From Axinella damicornis (Eukaryota; Porifera; Demospongiae; Axinellida; Axinellidae): a stretch of 64,000 nt of DNA. Under the pieces are notes generated by a model. That model was given only the letters and a program-made list of their open reading frames with translations. It did no database searches and was not told the DNA's origin. Below, one piece after another: positions 1-10,060 of the stretch; position 1 is the stretch's first letter, and each line of letters opens with the position of its first letter. Location: assembly GCA_963931865.1 (NCBI GenBank), contig OZ007509.1, positions 17,116,088 to 17,180,087 on the forward strand, given 5' to 3'. The translations under genes and the position numbers were made by a program.

Positions 1-549
1 TTTGTTATTTGGTATTGTGGGTGGATGGAGAGGGGAGGGGGAGATAGGTATGTGGTAGGCAGAGGTCAAAACAACAAGCGGACATCGGTCAATTTCCGAG
101 CATTTAAGAGTACAGTACATTGTAGAGTAACGGAAAGCTGCCTAGCAGAAACATGCACCTGTGAACTCTATAGTAACTCACACTGAGTGACAGGATCAGC
201 GGGTGTGTCTCAGAAACGCTCTGAATCTGTAGCAGACATTGCTGGAAAGAAGGATGGGAAACTCTCTGTCAAGACAGACGGAGACAGACATGTAACCTCC
301 TCAGTAGACTCGGTCCCAGGCGCTATAGGAACGAGGCTACCTCATTCCCAGGCCCTCTCTCTAACGTCAGAAATACCACACGCAACCAACGAAAGGGCTT
401 AAGGCTATATGGAGTAGCTCACTATATGGAGTAGCTCGCAACAGCTGGTAACAAAATAAGTGAAAATGAAGTGTAATCTGTGGCTGGAACTCAATGAACT
501 ACACACTCATGACTCACTGTCACCGTACACATTCACTGTACAGCAGGGT

Positions 550-627
550 TAGCCTCGTTCCCAGGCTCCTCCCCAGCCTGGGAACGAGGCTGGGGAGGAG
601 CCTGGGAGGAGCTTGGGAACAAGGCTA
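550..627. mobile_element. Palindromic miniature element, first of a tandem pair
   Basis: The 78-bp element starts TAGCCTCGTTCCCAGG and ends with the near reverse complement. It is flanked by the 9-bp direct repeat CAGCAGGGT at 541-549 and 628-636, read as its target-site duplication. It belongs to the palindromic family found across the window. Confidence 0.8.
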
Positions 628-636
628 CAGCAGGGT

Positions 637-703
637 TAGCCTCGTTCCCAGGCTCCTCCCCAGCCTGGGAACGAGGCTGGGGAGGAGTCTGGGAACAAGG
701 CTA
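637..703. mobile_element. Palindromic miniature element, second of a tandem pair
   Basis: This 67-bp copy is nearly identical to the one just upstream. It is bounded by CAGCAGGGT at 628-636 and again at 704-712, so the order is target, element, target, element, target. Either the same site was hit twice, or the element plus one target copy was duplicated by unequal exchange. Confidence 0.8.
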
Positions 704-2270
704 CAGCAGGGTACCTTCACTGCCTCCACTGGTGGCTTGTCAAGTCGGCAGTAGAGCTCAGCAACTGAGGAGAAACAGACATCAACGTAATCTCTGAGGA
801 ATTAGCAGGTGGCAACCATCCTCCTAGTTGGGTAAGTGTATGCTCATTCTAAATCCTCCACCAAGCTTCAGCATTCATTACTTGCAGCTGGGCGGGGGCC
901 TGGGACCGCCTTAAATGTGGATTCTTCAGCAGACACTTAAGGATTGCTCCAATTAATGCACATGTACATGACACAATGTTCTGTCTACGATGGTTGAAGC
1001 AAGCAATGGTGGCTAACGGGACCCAAATCTCCATAAGCACAGTGAATTCTAATTGTCAGCGTATGAAATCAGTCAGGGTGATGTAGTCAGCATCTCCACG
1101 CTATCGCTCTGAGAAGTCGAGCGTTATGACTATATATTTAATCCTCTACAAGGACTCCAGGGGTGTAACTAGGCACTTGCATGTTGACCCGTACTACAGG
1201 TATAGACAATATCTGGGACGTAGGGGAGTGAGAATTGGGGGGTAAGATCATAACTACCGGACGCATGCCCCCCTCCCCCCCTCCCCCCTCCCCCCCCCCC
1301 CCCCTCCCCCCCAACACACATGCACAGCATTAGCTGCCATTGCTGTCCTCACCCAAAAAGAGGACGTCCCTCTGTCCTTTCTTCAGATCCAGTGACCTAC
1401 ATGTACACGAGTAGCATGAAAGTTAAGCATCAAGTGTTGCTTGATAAAAATTTCATTTATGGGGCGGAGGGGGGGGGGGGGGGGGGGGGGAGTCTCTTGA
1501 GTCTTGTTGGGTACTCAAGATACCCAACAACTATTACATAAGCAAGACAACCTTCCTTACGTTGCCGCACTACAATTTCACTCCCCCTAGCACGATCTTC
1601 TAAAATGAAACACTGAGCACTACTAGCAGGAGGTAGGGAATGGAGGAGTACGACCGAGCAAACAAACATGCCAGAAAAGCACTATGCATAAAATTAAAGT
1701 TCTCTAGATTTTATGTAATAGCCTTAAGAATCGAACAGGAAGTCCAACAGGAAGTCCAACATTTTTAGGCTCAATTCAGGGGGGGTAGGACAAGATCACG
1801 TGCACTGTCATTTTGTATGACGTAATGCAAAGTCATTCTACTGCTTTCCTCCGTGGAAGAAGGCTGCATTGTGCTTTCAATGCATCCTGAAGAGTAACCT
1901 CCATGCAAAGACTGTGACCGAACTGGGTATAAGCCACTACACACTACTACGTGCCTGTACTGAGCAGTTATGTAAGTGACCATGCAGACTCACCGAGAAT
2001 ATCAGCGAATGTAGACTAGTTGACCGCACTCAAGTGTTTAGCATCAGGTAGGAAGTCAATAAAGCGATCGAACCCCATCGAACCCCAGCAATAAGTCAGC
2101 GCTAGAGCTGTTACTAGTCTGCTAGTTCCGCATACTTCTTGTATGTTATTGTGCACTATACCTATGGAATGTTAATTGTACCACGTGCGCACGGACCTTG
2201 TCCCACCCCCCCTGGGCTCAATTCTGTTTGTATGAAATACGAATGTACTTGTACACTACAAACACTGAAC

Positions 2271-3014
2271 CTCTTGTAGTGTGCGATGGCCTTCTCCAGA
2301 TCCCCCACTGCCTCTTGAATATGGCCCATGAGCTTCTGCGCCCTGGGAGGGAGGGTGAGTTGACGGGGAAGAAAACTAGATTGGAAATCCAACAAGCAAC
2401 TTTGAAGACACATCATCTACCAAATTCAGGGGACCTCATCACAAGTTCGGCAAAAGTGGAAAGACCAAACTACTCATGATTTTAAATTTCGGTGATCGAT
2501 TTGTGGGTGGGTTGTGGTTGTAGGAGGGGCTGGGCTGTGGGTGGGGCTGGGTTGTGGGAGGGGCTGGGCTGTGGGAGGGGCTAGGCTGTGGGAGGGGCTG
2601 GGCGGTGGGAGGGGCTGGGCGGTGGGAGGGGCTGGGCTGTGGGAGGGGCTGGGCTGTGGGAGGGGCTGGCCTGCAGGTGGGGCTGGTGCTGGGTGGTATG
2701 GGGATGAACTAGTGTGTTGTGGGAAGGGGTGGGTCATGGGGAGAGCTGAATACTAAATACCTCCACCATTCAAGGTGGTTCTTGAACAGAAACAGCGAAC
2801 ATGACCAAGTGAGTTGGATAATCATGCCATGTGCCCTGCTCTCCACTGAACATGAAGCAAGCAGTAATCAACCATGGCTCCAGCTCTCCACTGAACATGA
2901 AGCCAGCAGTAATCAACCATGGCTCCGAAGTTTTGTGCTATACCAATACAACACTAGATCAGGACAACATACTTGGCGTCCTTTTCCTGCACTGTCAGAT
3001 ACTCGCTCAGGTAC
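2271..3014 (-). CDS. TPR protein, RanBP2-like, two internal exons (partial)
   Basis: Two minus-strand exons join in frame. Exon 3014-2973 has a CCAG acceptor and a GTATGT donor and encodes YLSEYLTVQEKDA. Exon 2342-2271 has a CCCAG acceptor and encodes AQKLMGHIQEAVGDLEKAIA followed by HYKR. The split Lys codon at the junction supports the pairing. The product is one tetratricopeptide helix pair of the kind found at the N-terminus of the nucleoporin RanBP2, where a VQ-x-(R/K)-D-x-KAH-x-LLG segment precedes it. The donor of the second exon, GTTCAG, is weak. I did not find the start codon or further exons, so this may be a partial gene or a relic. The RanBP2 assignment is by motif memory only. 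Confidence 0.5.
2512..2695. repeat. G-rich minisatellite, unit about 16 bp
   Basis: About eleven tandem copies of a unit close to GGGCTGTGGGAGGGGCT, in head-to-tail order. It lies in the intron between the two TPR exons. The G content on the plus strand is high enough for quadruplex formation. Frames through it give only simple Gly/Trp or Pro/Ser peptides and are not genes. Confidence 0.85.
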
Positions 3015-4422
3015 CTGGATTGGGAGACACATTCCGGAAATGAAAGTCCAGACGATCGATGAGCTTGACAAGCTCTGACTTCACTCATGTTGAAATCCTT
3101 ACCATCCTGCAACTACATTGTATACATGCACGTGTGTGCAAAGCATGCCCATTCATGAAAGTGTATGCTCAAATTGTAATACGGGTGTACAAGCTACTCC
3201 AGCTGCTACACCGCTGATGAAAGGTCAGACAATCACAAGCAGCACACAAACCGAACCAACATATCTAGTAACGCATGTGACACTTAGACAGGACTCCCTG
3301 GCGGACCAGCCATTAGGCTAAAGGGACTTTTCCTGTTAATTTACCTTACTGACATCCACTGGGATGCCTCCGGACATGTATGAACACGAATACTACAGAA
3401 CATGTATGCAGACCGGCATACCATTAGGATAGACGGTTTTGAATCATGTGTCATTCTGCTCACCTGATAGCATCTTCGTAGCTCTTAACTTGAAAGCACA
3501 GCTTAGCAAACAAGTAGCCGTGCTGCTTCCTCTGTGTGAGAGCACAAGGGATAAAGAGGGTTACACACACAGCTCCCATACATACATAAACGACCTCTGT
3601 TTCTCTCCATTCCACTCAAATTTTGCATGCGACCAGAAGAGCAAGGCTAACACAAACTCTCTCTCACAATCACAGCTGCAATCACAGGTCAAAGCTTCGA
3701 CCAGCTGTTTATGGCAGTTTGACCGCTGAGCTTGCACTACTGACCTTTGACCGTGCATTCCACACTGAAACCCTACCGCCAACCATATTTCAGTGGTATA
3801 TTTGAGCCTCTTTGACCACTGACTGCACTTTATGAGCGGCATTGACCATTGACCGACAGTGTTTGCAGCTGCGACAATAGAGTCTCTGGGAGCGATCTTC
3901 CCGTTGTTTCCTTTCTACCTGGTAGAGCAACAATTATTTACAACGTGGATATTGGTCCGGCAGGAAGTACATACTTTAAGCATAGGTACCGGAATGCACG
4001 CGCATTCAGAACTAGCTCTAACCCCTCACCCTACTTCCAATAAACCACTTCAAAATATTTAACAACTCGCCTCTGTCTCACTACTGAGACGCTTCTGCAC
4101 CCCTGCAATGTGCTGCTCCACTTGCTGTCTGGAAAGCCCCATGAGTTATCCTGAGGACTTGCTTCACATAATGCGGTGTCCGAGTGCTGCAGCTACCTCA
4201 CTCCAATTAATGCCCAACACACCAGGAGGGAGCTAGATGTCTTATAGTTGGCTCTCACGAAGGCAGCAGCACTGCATTAGCGTATATCCACACGTTCTTG
4301 CATCCTTCTTCCAGTCTAGCTAGCTATAAATTACGGTCCTGCCATGCGGACCAAACCGGTTGAAATTAATTCCCTTCGTAACCCTTTCATTCCCGTTTGA
4401 GCCGTAGCTACCGGGTTAATCA
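3015..4422. other. Intergenic, no gene supported
   Basis: I see no supported exon. A short stretch at about 3700-3870 carries repeated TTGACC-type words. A 60-70 bp segment near 3954-4020 beginning GTCCGGCAGGAAGTA recurs in shortened form at 4893-4940, so the two copies flank the bL36m gene as a direct repeat about 940 bp apart. Confidence 0.5.
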
Positions 4423-4713
4423 ATGCACTTTGCCCCGACGATGGCAGCTCGTTTCTTCACTTGGAATTTCAGCTTTGCAAGAGGATTCCTACTACAAGAA
4501 TGGAGCTCTGCAGGTAGCATGAGAACGTTTTTCCTCAATGGGGGCCAATCAGTTGGATTTGCTGCTCAAACGCACCAGATTTTACCCGCTAGAACTTACA
4601 AGGTCCGATCATCCCTCAAACTCCTGTGTGCGGGCTGCCGATTCGTGAAGAGGAAGGGGAAGTTACGTGTGGTATGTTCCAAAAAGCCAAGGCACAAGCA
4701 AAGACAAGGATGA
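4423..4713 (+). CDS. MRPL36: Mitochondrial ribosomal protein bL36m
   Basis: Intronless gene of 96 aa; a second in-frame ATG at 4441 would give 90 aa. The C-terminal 38 residues are the bacterial-type L36 fold: a [20 protein letters not shown] stretch, then [15 protein letters not shown] at the end. The CxxC...C....H set (CAGC, then C, then H in PRH) is the zinc-ribbon ligand pattern of this family. The basic, aromatic first 55 residues fit a mitochondrial targeting presequence. The length is close to that of animal MRPL36, about 100 aa. In the cell it would sit in the large subunit of the mitoribosome. An in-frame stop directly after the conserved KQRQG end makes the model secure. Confidence 0.92.
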   Translation: MHFAPTMAARFFTWNFSFARGFLLQEWSSAGSMRTFFLNGGQSVGFAAQTHQILPARTYKVRSSLKLLCAGCRFVKRKGKLRVVCSKKPRHKQRQG

Positions 4714-5226
4714 TGATACTGAGATGAAGACGATAGCCAAGAACTTCATGCACAAGAAACCATTCAGAATGCACACCTCTACACAAGTTTGCAGTGCAGG
4801 CTACTGGGGGAGATATTATGTGAACGTATCATATAGCTGATGTAATCACAGCGAATACATCTGCCGCACTACATTGATTCAGTAAATAATGAATGTCCGG
4901 CAGGAAGTATATAACACGCATGCGCATTCAGAACTTCTTGTTCCCAGACCATTTTTCGCAAAACTGGCCCTGGCCTTGCCTCGTTCCCACCGTGTGAGAG
5001 TCTGGCCCGCGAGACTAGTTCCCAAGCTCCTTCCATTTTTGGGAAGTCTCCCAATTTGTGATTGGAGGGGCATAGAGAGCCAGAGAACAAGGCATCTGCC
5101 TTGTTGGTTAGCATCCGTGAAGCTGCTATGCTAGTACCGGAATAATGCTGTTCAGCAGCTGCAGCATACACAGTTGCAATGAATGTTAACATGTTGCATG
5201 CATATGCATACTGTCAACCAAGCGCA

Positions 5227-5329
5227 TAGTCTCGGCCCCAGACCCAAACCAACCCCAGCGCGGATCGCTTCCAGTACCGGTACTAGATGCGATCCGTGCT
5301 GGGGTGGTTTGGGTCTGGGACCGAGACTA
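5227..5329. mobile_element. Palindromic miniature element with 9-bp target duplication
   Basis: A 103-bp hairpin with TAGTCTCGG at the left end and CCGAGACTA at the right. Perfect 9-bp direct repeats CCAAGCGCA flank it at 5218-5226 and 5330-5338. It sits just 5' of the oxygenase gene. The apparent N-terminal extension of that open frame is translated from this element. Confidence 0.9.
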
Positions 5330-5419
5330 CCAAGCGCAGCGCCGACCCTGAGCCCCTCCCCTATAATTAGCCGTTCCGCGTTTAGAATCGTTCCTGTGTC
5401 CGCTACGACTCAATCCTCC

Positions 5420-6352
5420 ATGGCACTAGCTCTACCAATTATCGATTTCTCCAGCCCAAACCGCCTAGCCACGGCGAAGGCGCTCACAGAAGCCATGGAA
5501 ACGGTCGGATTTGTGTATCTAGACAATGTTCCAGGCTTCAACGAAGAGGTGGAGGAGAAGCTCCACAAAGCAGCCAATTGGTTTTTCTCCCTACCTTTGG
5601 ATGAAAAACTGCGCCTGTCACCAAAGAATTGGAACCCTGATGCTAAAGGTGTTTACAGAGGATACGTTCCCATCAGTGAAGCTGACAATCACCTCAGAGA
5701 GCAATACGAAATGGGAGAAATATTGCCAGGTGATGATCCCGACAGGACTTCAGGAAATCCCATTTATGAACCCACTCCCTTGCCACGCGAGGAAAACTTA
5801 CCATTCCATGAGCTGATGTATGTACACTACTATGCCATGGCAAATGCTGGCATGGAATTCTTGAGGTTGCTGGCAATTGGAATGGGACTGGATGAGCATG
5901 AATTTGACGAACGATTCAGCCCAAAATCCGTCTCCTCTTTACGAATCATGCATTACCCTACGTATCGACCGAAAAGCGAATCTACCCTCACATGTAAAGA
6001 ACACATTGACACGGTTTTTGTCACTCTACTAGTCTCCTTCAATTATTCAGGCCTAGAAATCCTCAAGGAAGACGGAACCTGGATGAGTGTTGCTCCACGA
6101 CCAGGCTCCCTTGCTGTAAACATTGGGGATCTGCTTTCTCGACTAACTAAGGGTAGGTTCAAAGCTACGTACCACAGAGTTCAAGATATAGGAAAAGATC
6201 GATACTCCATACCTTTCTTTTTCGAGCCAAGGTTCGATGCCAAATTTGAATTCCCAGATGAAAGTGTCATTACATATGGACCTTGGCTGATACAGAGAAT
6301 GAAGCGGTTCAGTGAGTATGCTCATATACCTGACTTTCCTGAGTCCACATGA
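5420..6352 (+). CDS. 2-oxoglutarate/Fe(II) oxygenase, IPNS-like, copy 1
   Basis: Intronless, 310 aa. I chose the ATG at 5420 because it matches the start of the copy at 8085; the longer open frame upstream is translated transposon. The fold is that of isopenicillin N synthase-like dioxygenases: an N-terminal region with LPIIDFSSPNR, then the jelly-roll core. Iron ligands are visible as H195-x-D197 (EHIDTVF) and H252 (TYHRVQ). The 2-oxoglutarate-binding R-x-S is R261/S263 (DRYSIPFF). The catalytic set is complete, so the enzyme should be active as a cytosolic hydroxylase or oxidase, but the substrate cannot be read from sequence. The single-exon structure stands out beside the intron-rich neighbours and could reflect retroposition or horizontal transfer. 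Confidence 0.88.
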   Translation: MALALPIIDFSSPNRLATAKALTEAMETVGFVYLDNVPGFNEEVEEKLHKAANWFFSLPLDEKLRLSPKNWNPDAKGVYRGYVPISEADNHLREQYEMGEILPGDDPDRTSGNPIYEPTPLPREENLPFHELMYVHYYAMANAGMEFLRLLAIGMGLDEHEFDERFSPKSVSSLRIMHYPTYRPKSESTLTCKEHIDTVFVTLLVSFNYSGLEILKEDGTWMSVAPRPGSLAVNIGDLLSRLTKGRFKATYHRVQDIGKDRYSIPFFFEPRFDAKFEFPDESVITYGPWLIQRMKRFSEYAHIPDFPEST

Positions 6353-6577
6353 CTGTCATTCATGTTGGATCACAATTGCCTTTGACCACCCTATGATGCA
6401 CATGCACCTCACATTACAATTCAGCATAATTACAATGTTCATATGTGGTATGCCATGATACAGCCATCATGCATTAGTTGTACACGACATTGTGGTATGT
6501 GATCATACCTCATACATGCGTGTATCATTATGAGGTTGCTAGCTACTGTGTATGTACACATGACACCTGGGGAGTTC

Positions 6578-6670
6578 TGGTCTCGGACCCAGACACAAAC
6601 CAACCCCAGCATGGATCACGAATTCCGGTATCCTCGCTGGGGTTGGTTATAGGGTCCGGGGCCGACACTA
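6578..6670. mobile_element. Palindromic miniature element, diverged
   Basis: The hairpin begins TGGTCTCGGACCCAGAC and ends GGTCCGGGGCCGACACTA, the same family as 5227-5329. Arms and ends are mutated, and I found no clear target duplication. Confidence 0.65.
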
Positions 6671-6675
6671 GGGTA

Positions 6676-6760
6676 GTCAATCAATCATTCAATCAATCAA
6701 TCAATCAATCAAACTAACTTTTTTTGTCACCTGCCAGGAGCAGCCAGCTCATGAGAGCTT
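6676..6760. repeat. (AATC)n-tailed interspersed repeat end, copy 1
   Basis: A run of TCAA/ATCA units is followed by GTCACCTGCCAGGAGCAGCC. The same junction recurs at about 7625-7690. A simple-sequence tail fused to a conserved segment is what the 3' end of a non-LTR retroelement looks like, here inserted in minus orientation. No coding part remains. Confidence 0.45.
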
Positions 6761-7619
6761 ATGAGACGTGAATTTACAAAAACACACCAATAACGATAAG
6801 TAAAGTAAACAGTAAAACGGCACAGTACAGTAAACGAAGACTTAGATATATAGAGGAACTTCAGTCCATATGGAATACAGGGAAACATAAGAAGACTGGC
6901 ATGCAGACAGGAATTGGGGAGTGCGGGAGAGAAGTATATACATACTTTTATATATATGCAGAGGCAAACTCATCGGCACGTTTCTGGTTGAGGAGTATGA
7001 TTCGCACAAATTTGAACTGACCCTTGAAGTGCTCCTGGGGTACAGTCTGTTCGATGAAACAATATCATCAATGCAGATCTTAGTCATGACAATGTGACTG
7101 TCATGCATTAGTTATGACGGTACAAAATTAAAAGTCATCAATTAATTCAGAAACAAAGTAGTTGTTGTGCAAGAATGTCTCTGCAGCAAGTTGAAATGTT
7201 GTAGGACAGTTACTGTTCAGTTTGCAAACTTGCTGTAGCTTTGTCGAACACCTGCAGGGTATTTTACTGGTCGTGTCAGTTCCTATACATGTAGCAGAGT
7301 AAATCACACACGTGCATCACGAGATTACCTATGCTCGATGTTCTGAGGGATGTCATCTGCAACCATGCATGCAGTTCCTGCTATAGCTAACAATTAGCAG
7401 GGCAAAATAATTTTTAACTCATTCCCAGCCATGGGGGGTCGATGTGACCCTACTGGGGTCATAGACGGTATCTATACTTTGAATTAGCTACCATCATCAA
7501 AAACCTTAGATTCTTGGGCATCCCAAGTCTCGTTCCCAGACCCCAAACATACACACATGGCTCACAAGCAAAGCCAGTTATGTTTTACTTATTTATATTG
7601 GCTGGCCATGGGAATGATA

Positions 7620-7695
7620 GTTACACAATCAATCAATCAAACTTTAATGTCACCTGCCAGGAGCAGCCAGAGCTTATGAGACACTCCAGAAGAGG
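7620..7695. repeat. (AATC)n-tailed interspersed repeat end, copy 2
   Basis: The same tail and flank as at 6676: ATCAATCAATCAAAC, then GTCACCTGCCAGGAGCAGCC and AGCTTATGAGAC. The shared junction between tail and body supports two independent retroelement ends in one orientation. Confidence 0.45.
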
Positions 7696-7902
7696 TCTCA
7701 TAAGGTGGGTACACATGTATCCAGTATGACATGTTCTGCCTGCATGCACAGAATTGACCACAGCCCTTCAGATCGACTATAAACGTCATATGAAGTGTAA
7801 TATAAAAAAGCAAATAATGGAATTCATGTTATGATAATTATATAACTTCTTACTTCTGGACCTCCCATGACAAACCACTGACCTCTTCTGGAGTAAACAA
7901 CG

Positions 7903-7968
7903 AGTCTCGTTCTAAGACCATGCTTCGCGTTGCCCTCCCCGTGCAAAAATGGTCTGGGAACGAGACTA
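7903..7968. mobile_element. Palindromic miniature element
   Basis: The ends GAGTCTCGTTCTAAGACC and GGTCTGGGAACGAGACTA are near inverted repeats around a short GC-rich loop. It is the family with TAGTCTCG ends; no clear 9-bp duplication was found here. Confidence 0.65.
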
Positions 7969-8084
7969 CCGAAAAACAACCACGTGGTAACATTGTAAAT
8001 CGAAGGTGCGCGCGCTGCGCAGCTGCATAGGACTGAAATCAGAAGTAATTAAGCCGACCGGTCAATCGCAGATTACGGATCCTC

Positions 8085-9008
8085 ATGTCGCTACCGATTA
8101 TCGATTTCTCCAGCCCAAACCGCCTAGCCACGGCGAAGGCGCTCACAGAGGCCATGGAAACGGTCGGATTTGTGTATCTAGACAATGTTCCAGGCTTCAA
8201 CAAAGAGGTGGAGGAAAAGCTCCACAAAGCAGCCAATTGGTTTTTCTCCCTACCTTTGGATGAAAAACTGCGCCTGTCACCAAAGAATTGGAACCCTGAT
8301 GCTGAAGGTGTTTACAGAGGATACGTTCCCATCAGTGAAGCTGACAATCACCTCAGAGAGCAATACGAAATGGGAGAAATATTGCCAGGTGATGATCCTG
8401 ACAGGACTTCAGGAAATCCCATTTATGAACCCACTCCCTTGCCACGCGAGGAAAACTTACCATTCCATGAGCTGATGTATGCACACTACTATGCCATGGC
8501 AAATGCTGGCATGGAATTCTTGAGGTTGCTGGCAATTGGAATGGGACTGGATGAGCATGAATTTGACGAACGATTCAGGCCAAAATCCGCCTCTTCTTTA
8601 CGAATCATGCATTACCCTACGTATCAACTGAAAAGTGAATCTACCCTCACATGTGAAGAACATATTGACACAGTTTTTGTCACTCTGCTAGTCTCCTTCA
8701 ATTATCCAGGCCTAGAAATCCTCAAGGATGATGGAACCTGGATGAGTGTTGCTCCACGACCAGGCTCCCTTGCTGTAAACATTGGGGATCTGCTTTCTCG
8801 ACTAACGAAGGGTAGGTTCAAAGCTACGTACCACAGAGTTCAAGATATAGGAAAAGACCGCTACTCCATACCATTCTTCTTTGAGCCGAAGTCCAATGCT
8901 ATATTTCAATTCCCAGATGGAAGCATTATTACATATGGACCATGGATGATACAGCGATTAAGGAGGCACAAGTACCAGTTCGCTCATCTACCTGACTTCC
9001 CTGCATGA
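8085..9008 (+). CDS. 2-oxoglutarate/Fe(II) oxygenase, IPNS-like, copy 2
   Basis: Intronless, 307 aa, starting MSLPIIDFSSPNR. It is almost identical to the gene at 5420 for about 265 codons, with only scattered changes such as K to E in the CEEHIDTVF motif. The iron ligands H193, D195, H250 and the R259-x-S261 pair are all kept. Similarity falls sharply in the last 40 codons: the sequence after FFFEP and the end (PDFPA against PDFPEST) are clearly diverged. Start and stop are intact and there is no disabling change, so both copies look functional. This is a tandem duplicate of the same oxygenase; the substrate is unknown. Confidence 0.88.
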   Translation: MSLPIIDFSSPNRLATAKALTEAMETVGFVYLDNVPGFNKEVEEKLHKAANWFFSLPLDEKLRLSPKNWNPDAEGVYRGYVPISEADNHLREQYEMGEILPGDDPDRTSGNPIYEPTPLPREENLPFHELMYAHYYAMANAGMEFLRLLAIGMGLDEHEFDERFRPKSASSLRIMHYPTYQLKSESTLTCEEHIDTVFVTLLVSFNYPGLEILKDDGTWMSVAPRPGSLAVNIGDLLSRLTKGRFKATYHRVQDIGKDRYSIPFFFEPKSNAIFQFPDGSIITYGPWMIQRLRRHKYQFAHLPDFPA

Positions 9009-9080
9009 ATAGGTCAGAGTTCAATAGTTGAATTGCCAAGTTGGCATGTGCAGCGGTCATTGCTTTATAACACTGTCATG

Positions 9081-9170
9081 TAACCTCGTTCCAAGGCTCC
9101 TCCCCAGCCTTTTGTCGCATACTGTACAGTATGCGACAAAAAGCTGGGGAGGAGCCTGGGAACGAAGCTA
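9081..9170. mobile_element. Palindromic miniature element, target copy split by a later insertion
   Basis: A 90-bp hairpin with TAACCTCGTTCCAAGGCTCC at the left and the near complement at the right; its centre is a smaller palindrome around CATACTGTACAGTATG. The left 9-bp target copy ACTGTCATG is at 9072-9080. The right copy begins at 9171, is interrupted after ACTG by the next element, and is read whole again at 9462-9470. Confidence 0.75.
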
Positions 9171-9174
9171 ACTG

Positions 9175-9458
9175 CAGGAGCGCATGAGCCGCCGAAGGAG
9201 CGTTGAACTAGTAAAGACATGTTGTATTACCTCACACCTTTTGGTTTATACCATATATGGAAGACCTTTGCGGTACCGTAAGTCAGCTAGCTCTAGTACA
9301 ACTATGGCTGCACAAAGGCTAATTTGTATTTCATACCTACTTAGCTGGGTTTCACACAAATCCTTACAACTGCATATAATTTTGGAGGTGTGAAGTAATA
9401 CAACATGTCCTAGGGCTGGCATTGGGCTCCTTCGCCTCCGGCTGCTCATGCGCTCCTG
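9175..9458. mobile_element. Inverted-repeat element nested in another's target site
   Basis: A 284-bp element with CAGGAGCGCATGAGC at the left end and GCTCATGCGCTCCTG at the right. The terminal repeats extend imperfectly inward through a GAAGGAGC/GCTCCTTC pair. GCTAACTG occurs on both sides, a probable 7-8 bp target duplication. No coding capacity. Confidence 0.7.
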
Positions 9459-9470
9459 CTAACTGTCATG

Positions 9471-10060
9471 TACAAGTACCTGGATTTGTTGCAATTTGTC
9501 ACTCAGTGTGTTACTGATCAGGCATTGTGCATTGCACAGGAAATGATCTCCGATTCACGTTTGCATGACAGACTCGTATGCCATGCATGTGTCTGTAATC
9601 CATGTTAGTTGCCTGTAAGGTCAAACCAGCAATTAATATAATGCAAAAAAGATGATCAGTGGATTTATAACACAATAACAACATGCTTGCATGCATGGTG
9701 AATGAGGCTTGGGAAAGTGTCACCGTGCCTAATTGAGGCTCCTCCCATGCATGCAGCTAATAAAAGCTGCATACATGTATGCAGATCTGGAGAGCGCTAC
9801 GTATGTTATAGCTTGCAGCTGGGAAGAGGCCAGGTTGCTACTTCATGTAGCTATAATGCTAGGATATTCAGCAGGCAAGCATGCATGGATTTGATCATGA
9901 GAATATTATCAATGGATATTAATTCCACCTCATCTCCTACAATAATATTATCCTACACAAAATCTCAACGTTACAGTAATCAGTGTTAACAATACAACTA
10001 GCTAAGTGCTGTGATAAAAGAAGATGACCCTATATTATATATAAGCCTAATACAAAACAG
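9471..10060. other. Intergenic, nothing identified
   Basis: AT-rich sequence with scattered GCATGC words. It presumably contains the 3' untranslated part of the minus-strand STELLO-like gene. No further feature is supported. Confidence 0.5.

Larger units (their letters stand above)
1..2270. other. Intergenic, repeat-rich, no gene seen
   Basis: No open frame here has recognisable protein similarity. The stretch holds a small palindrome at 305-339 of the TAGYCTCG family, the double element at 550-703, a C-rich run near 1270-1310 and a G-run near 1468-1490. Further exons of the TPR gene that follows could lie here on the minus strand, but I could not identify any. Confidence 0.5.
6353..8084. 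other. Spacer between the oxygenase copies, repeats only
   Basis: No gene is supported. The spacer contains palindromic elements at about 6578-6670 and 7903-7968, and two copies of a retroelement-like tail described separately. The paralogy of the oxygenases does not visibly extend into it. Confidence 0.55.

Noticed and set aside
4869..5192. Minus-strand frame of 107 codons
   Set aside because: Contains palindromic-element-like sequence and no motif; no support as a gene.
5183..5419. N-terminal extension of the first oxygenase frame
   Set aside because: It is translated from the palindromic element 5227-5329 and has no counterpart in the second gene copy.
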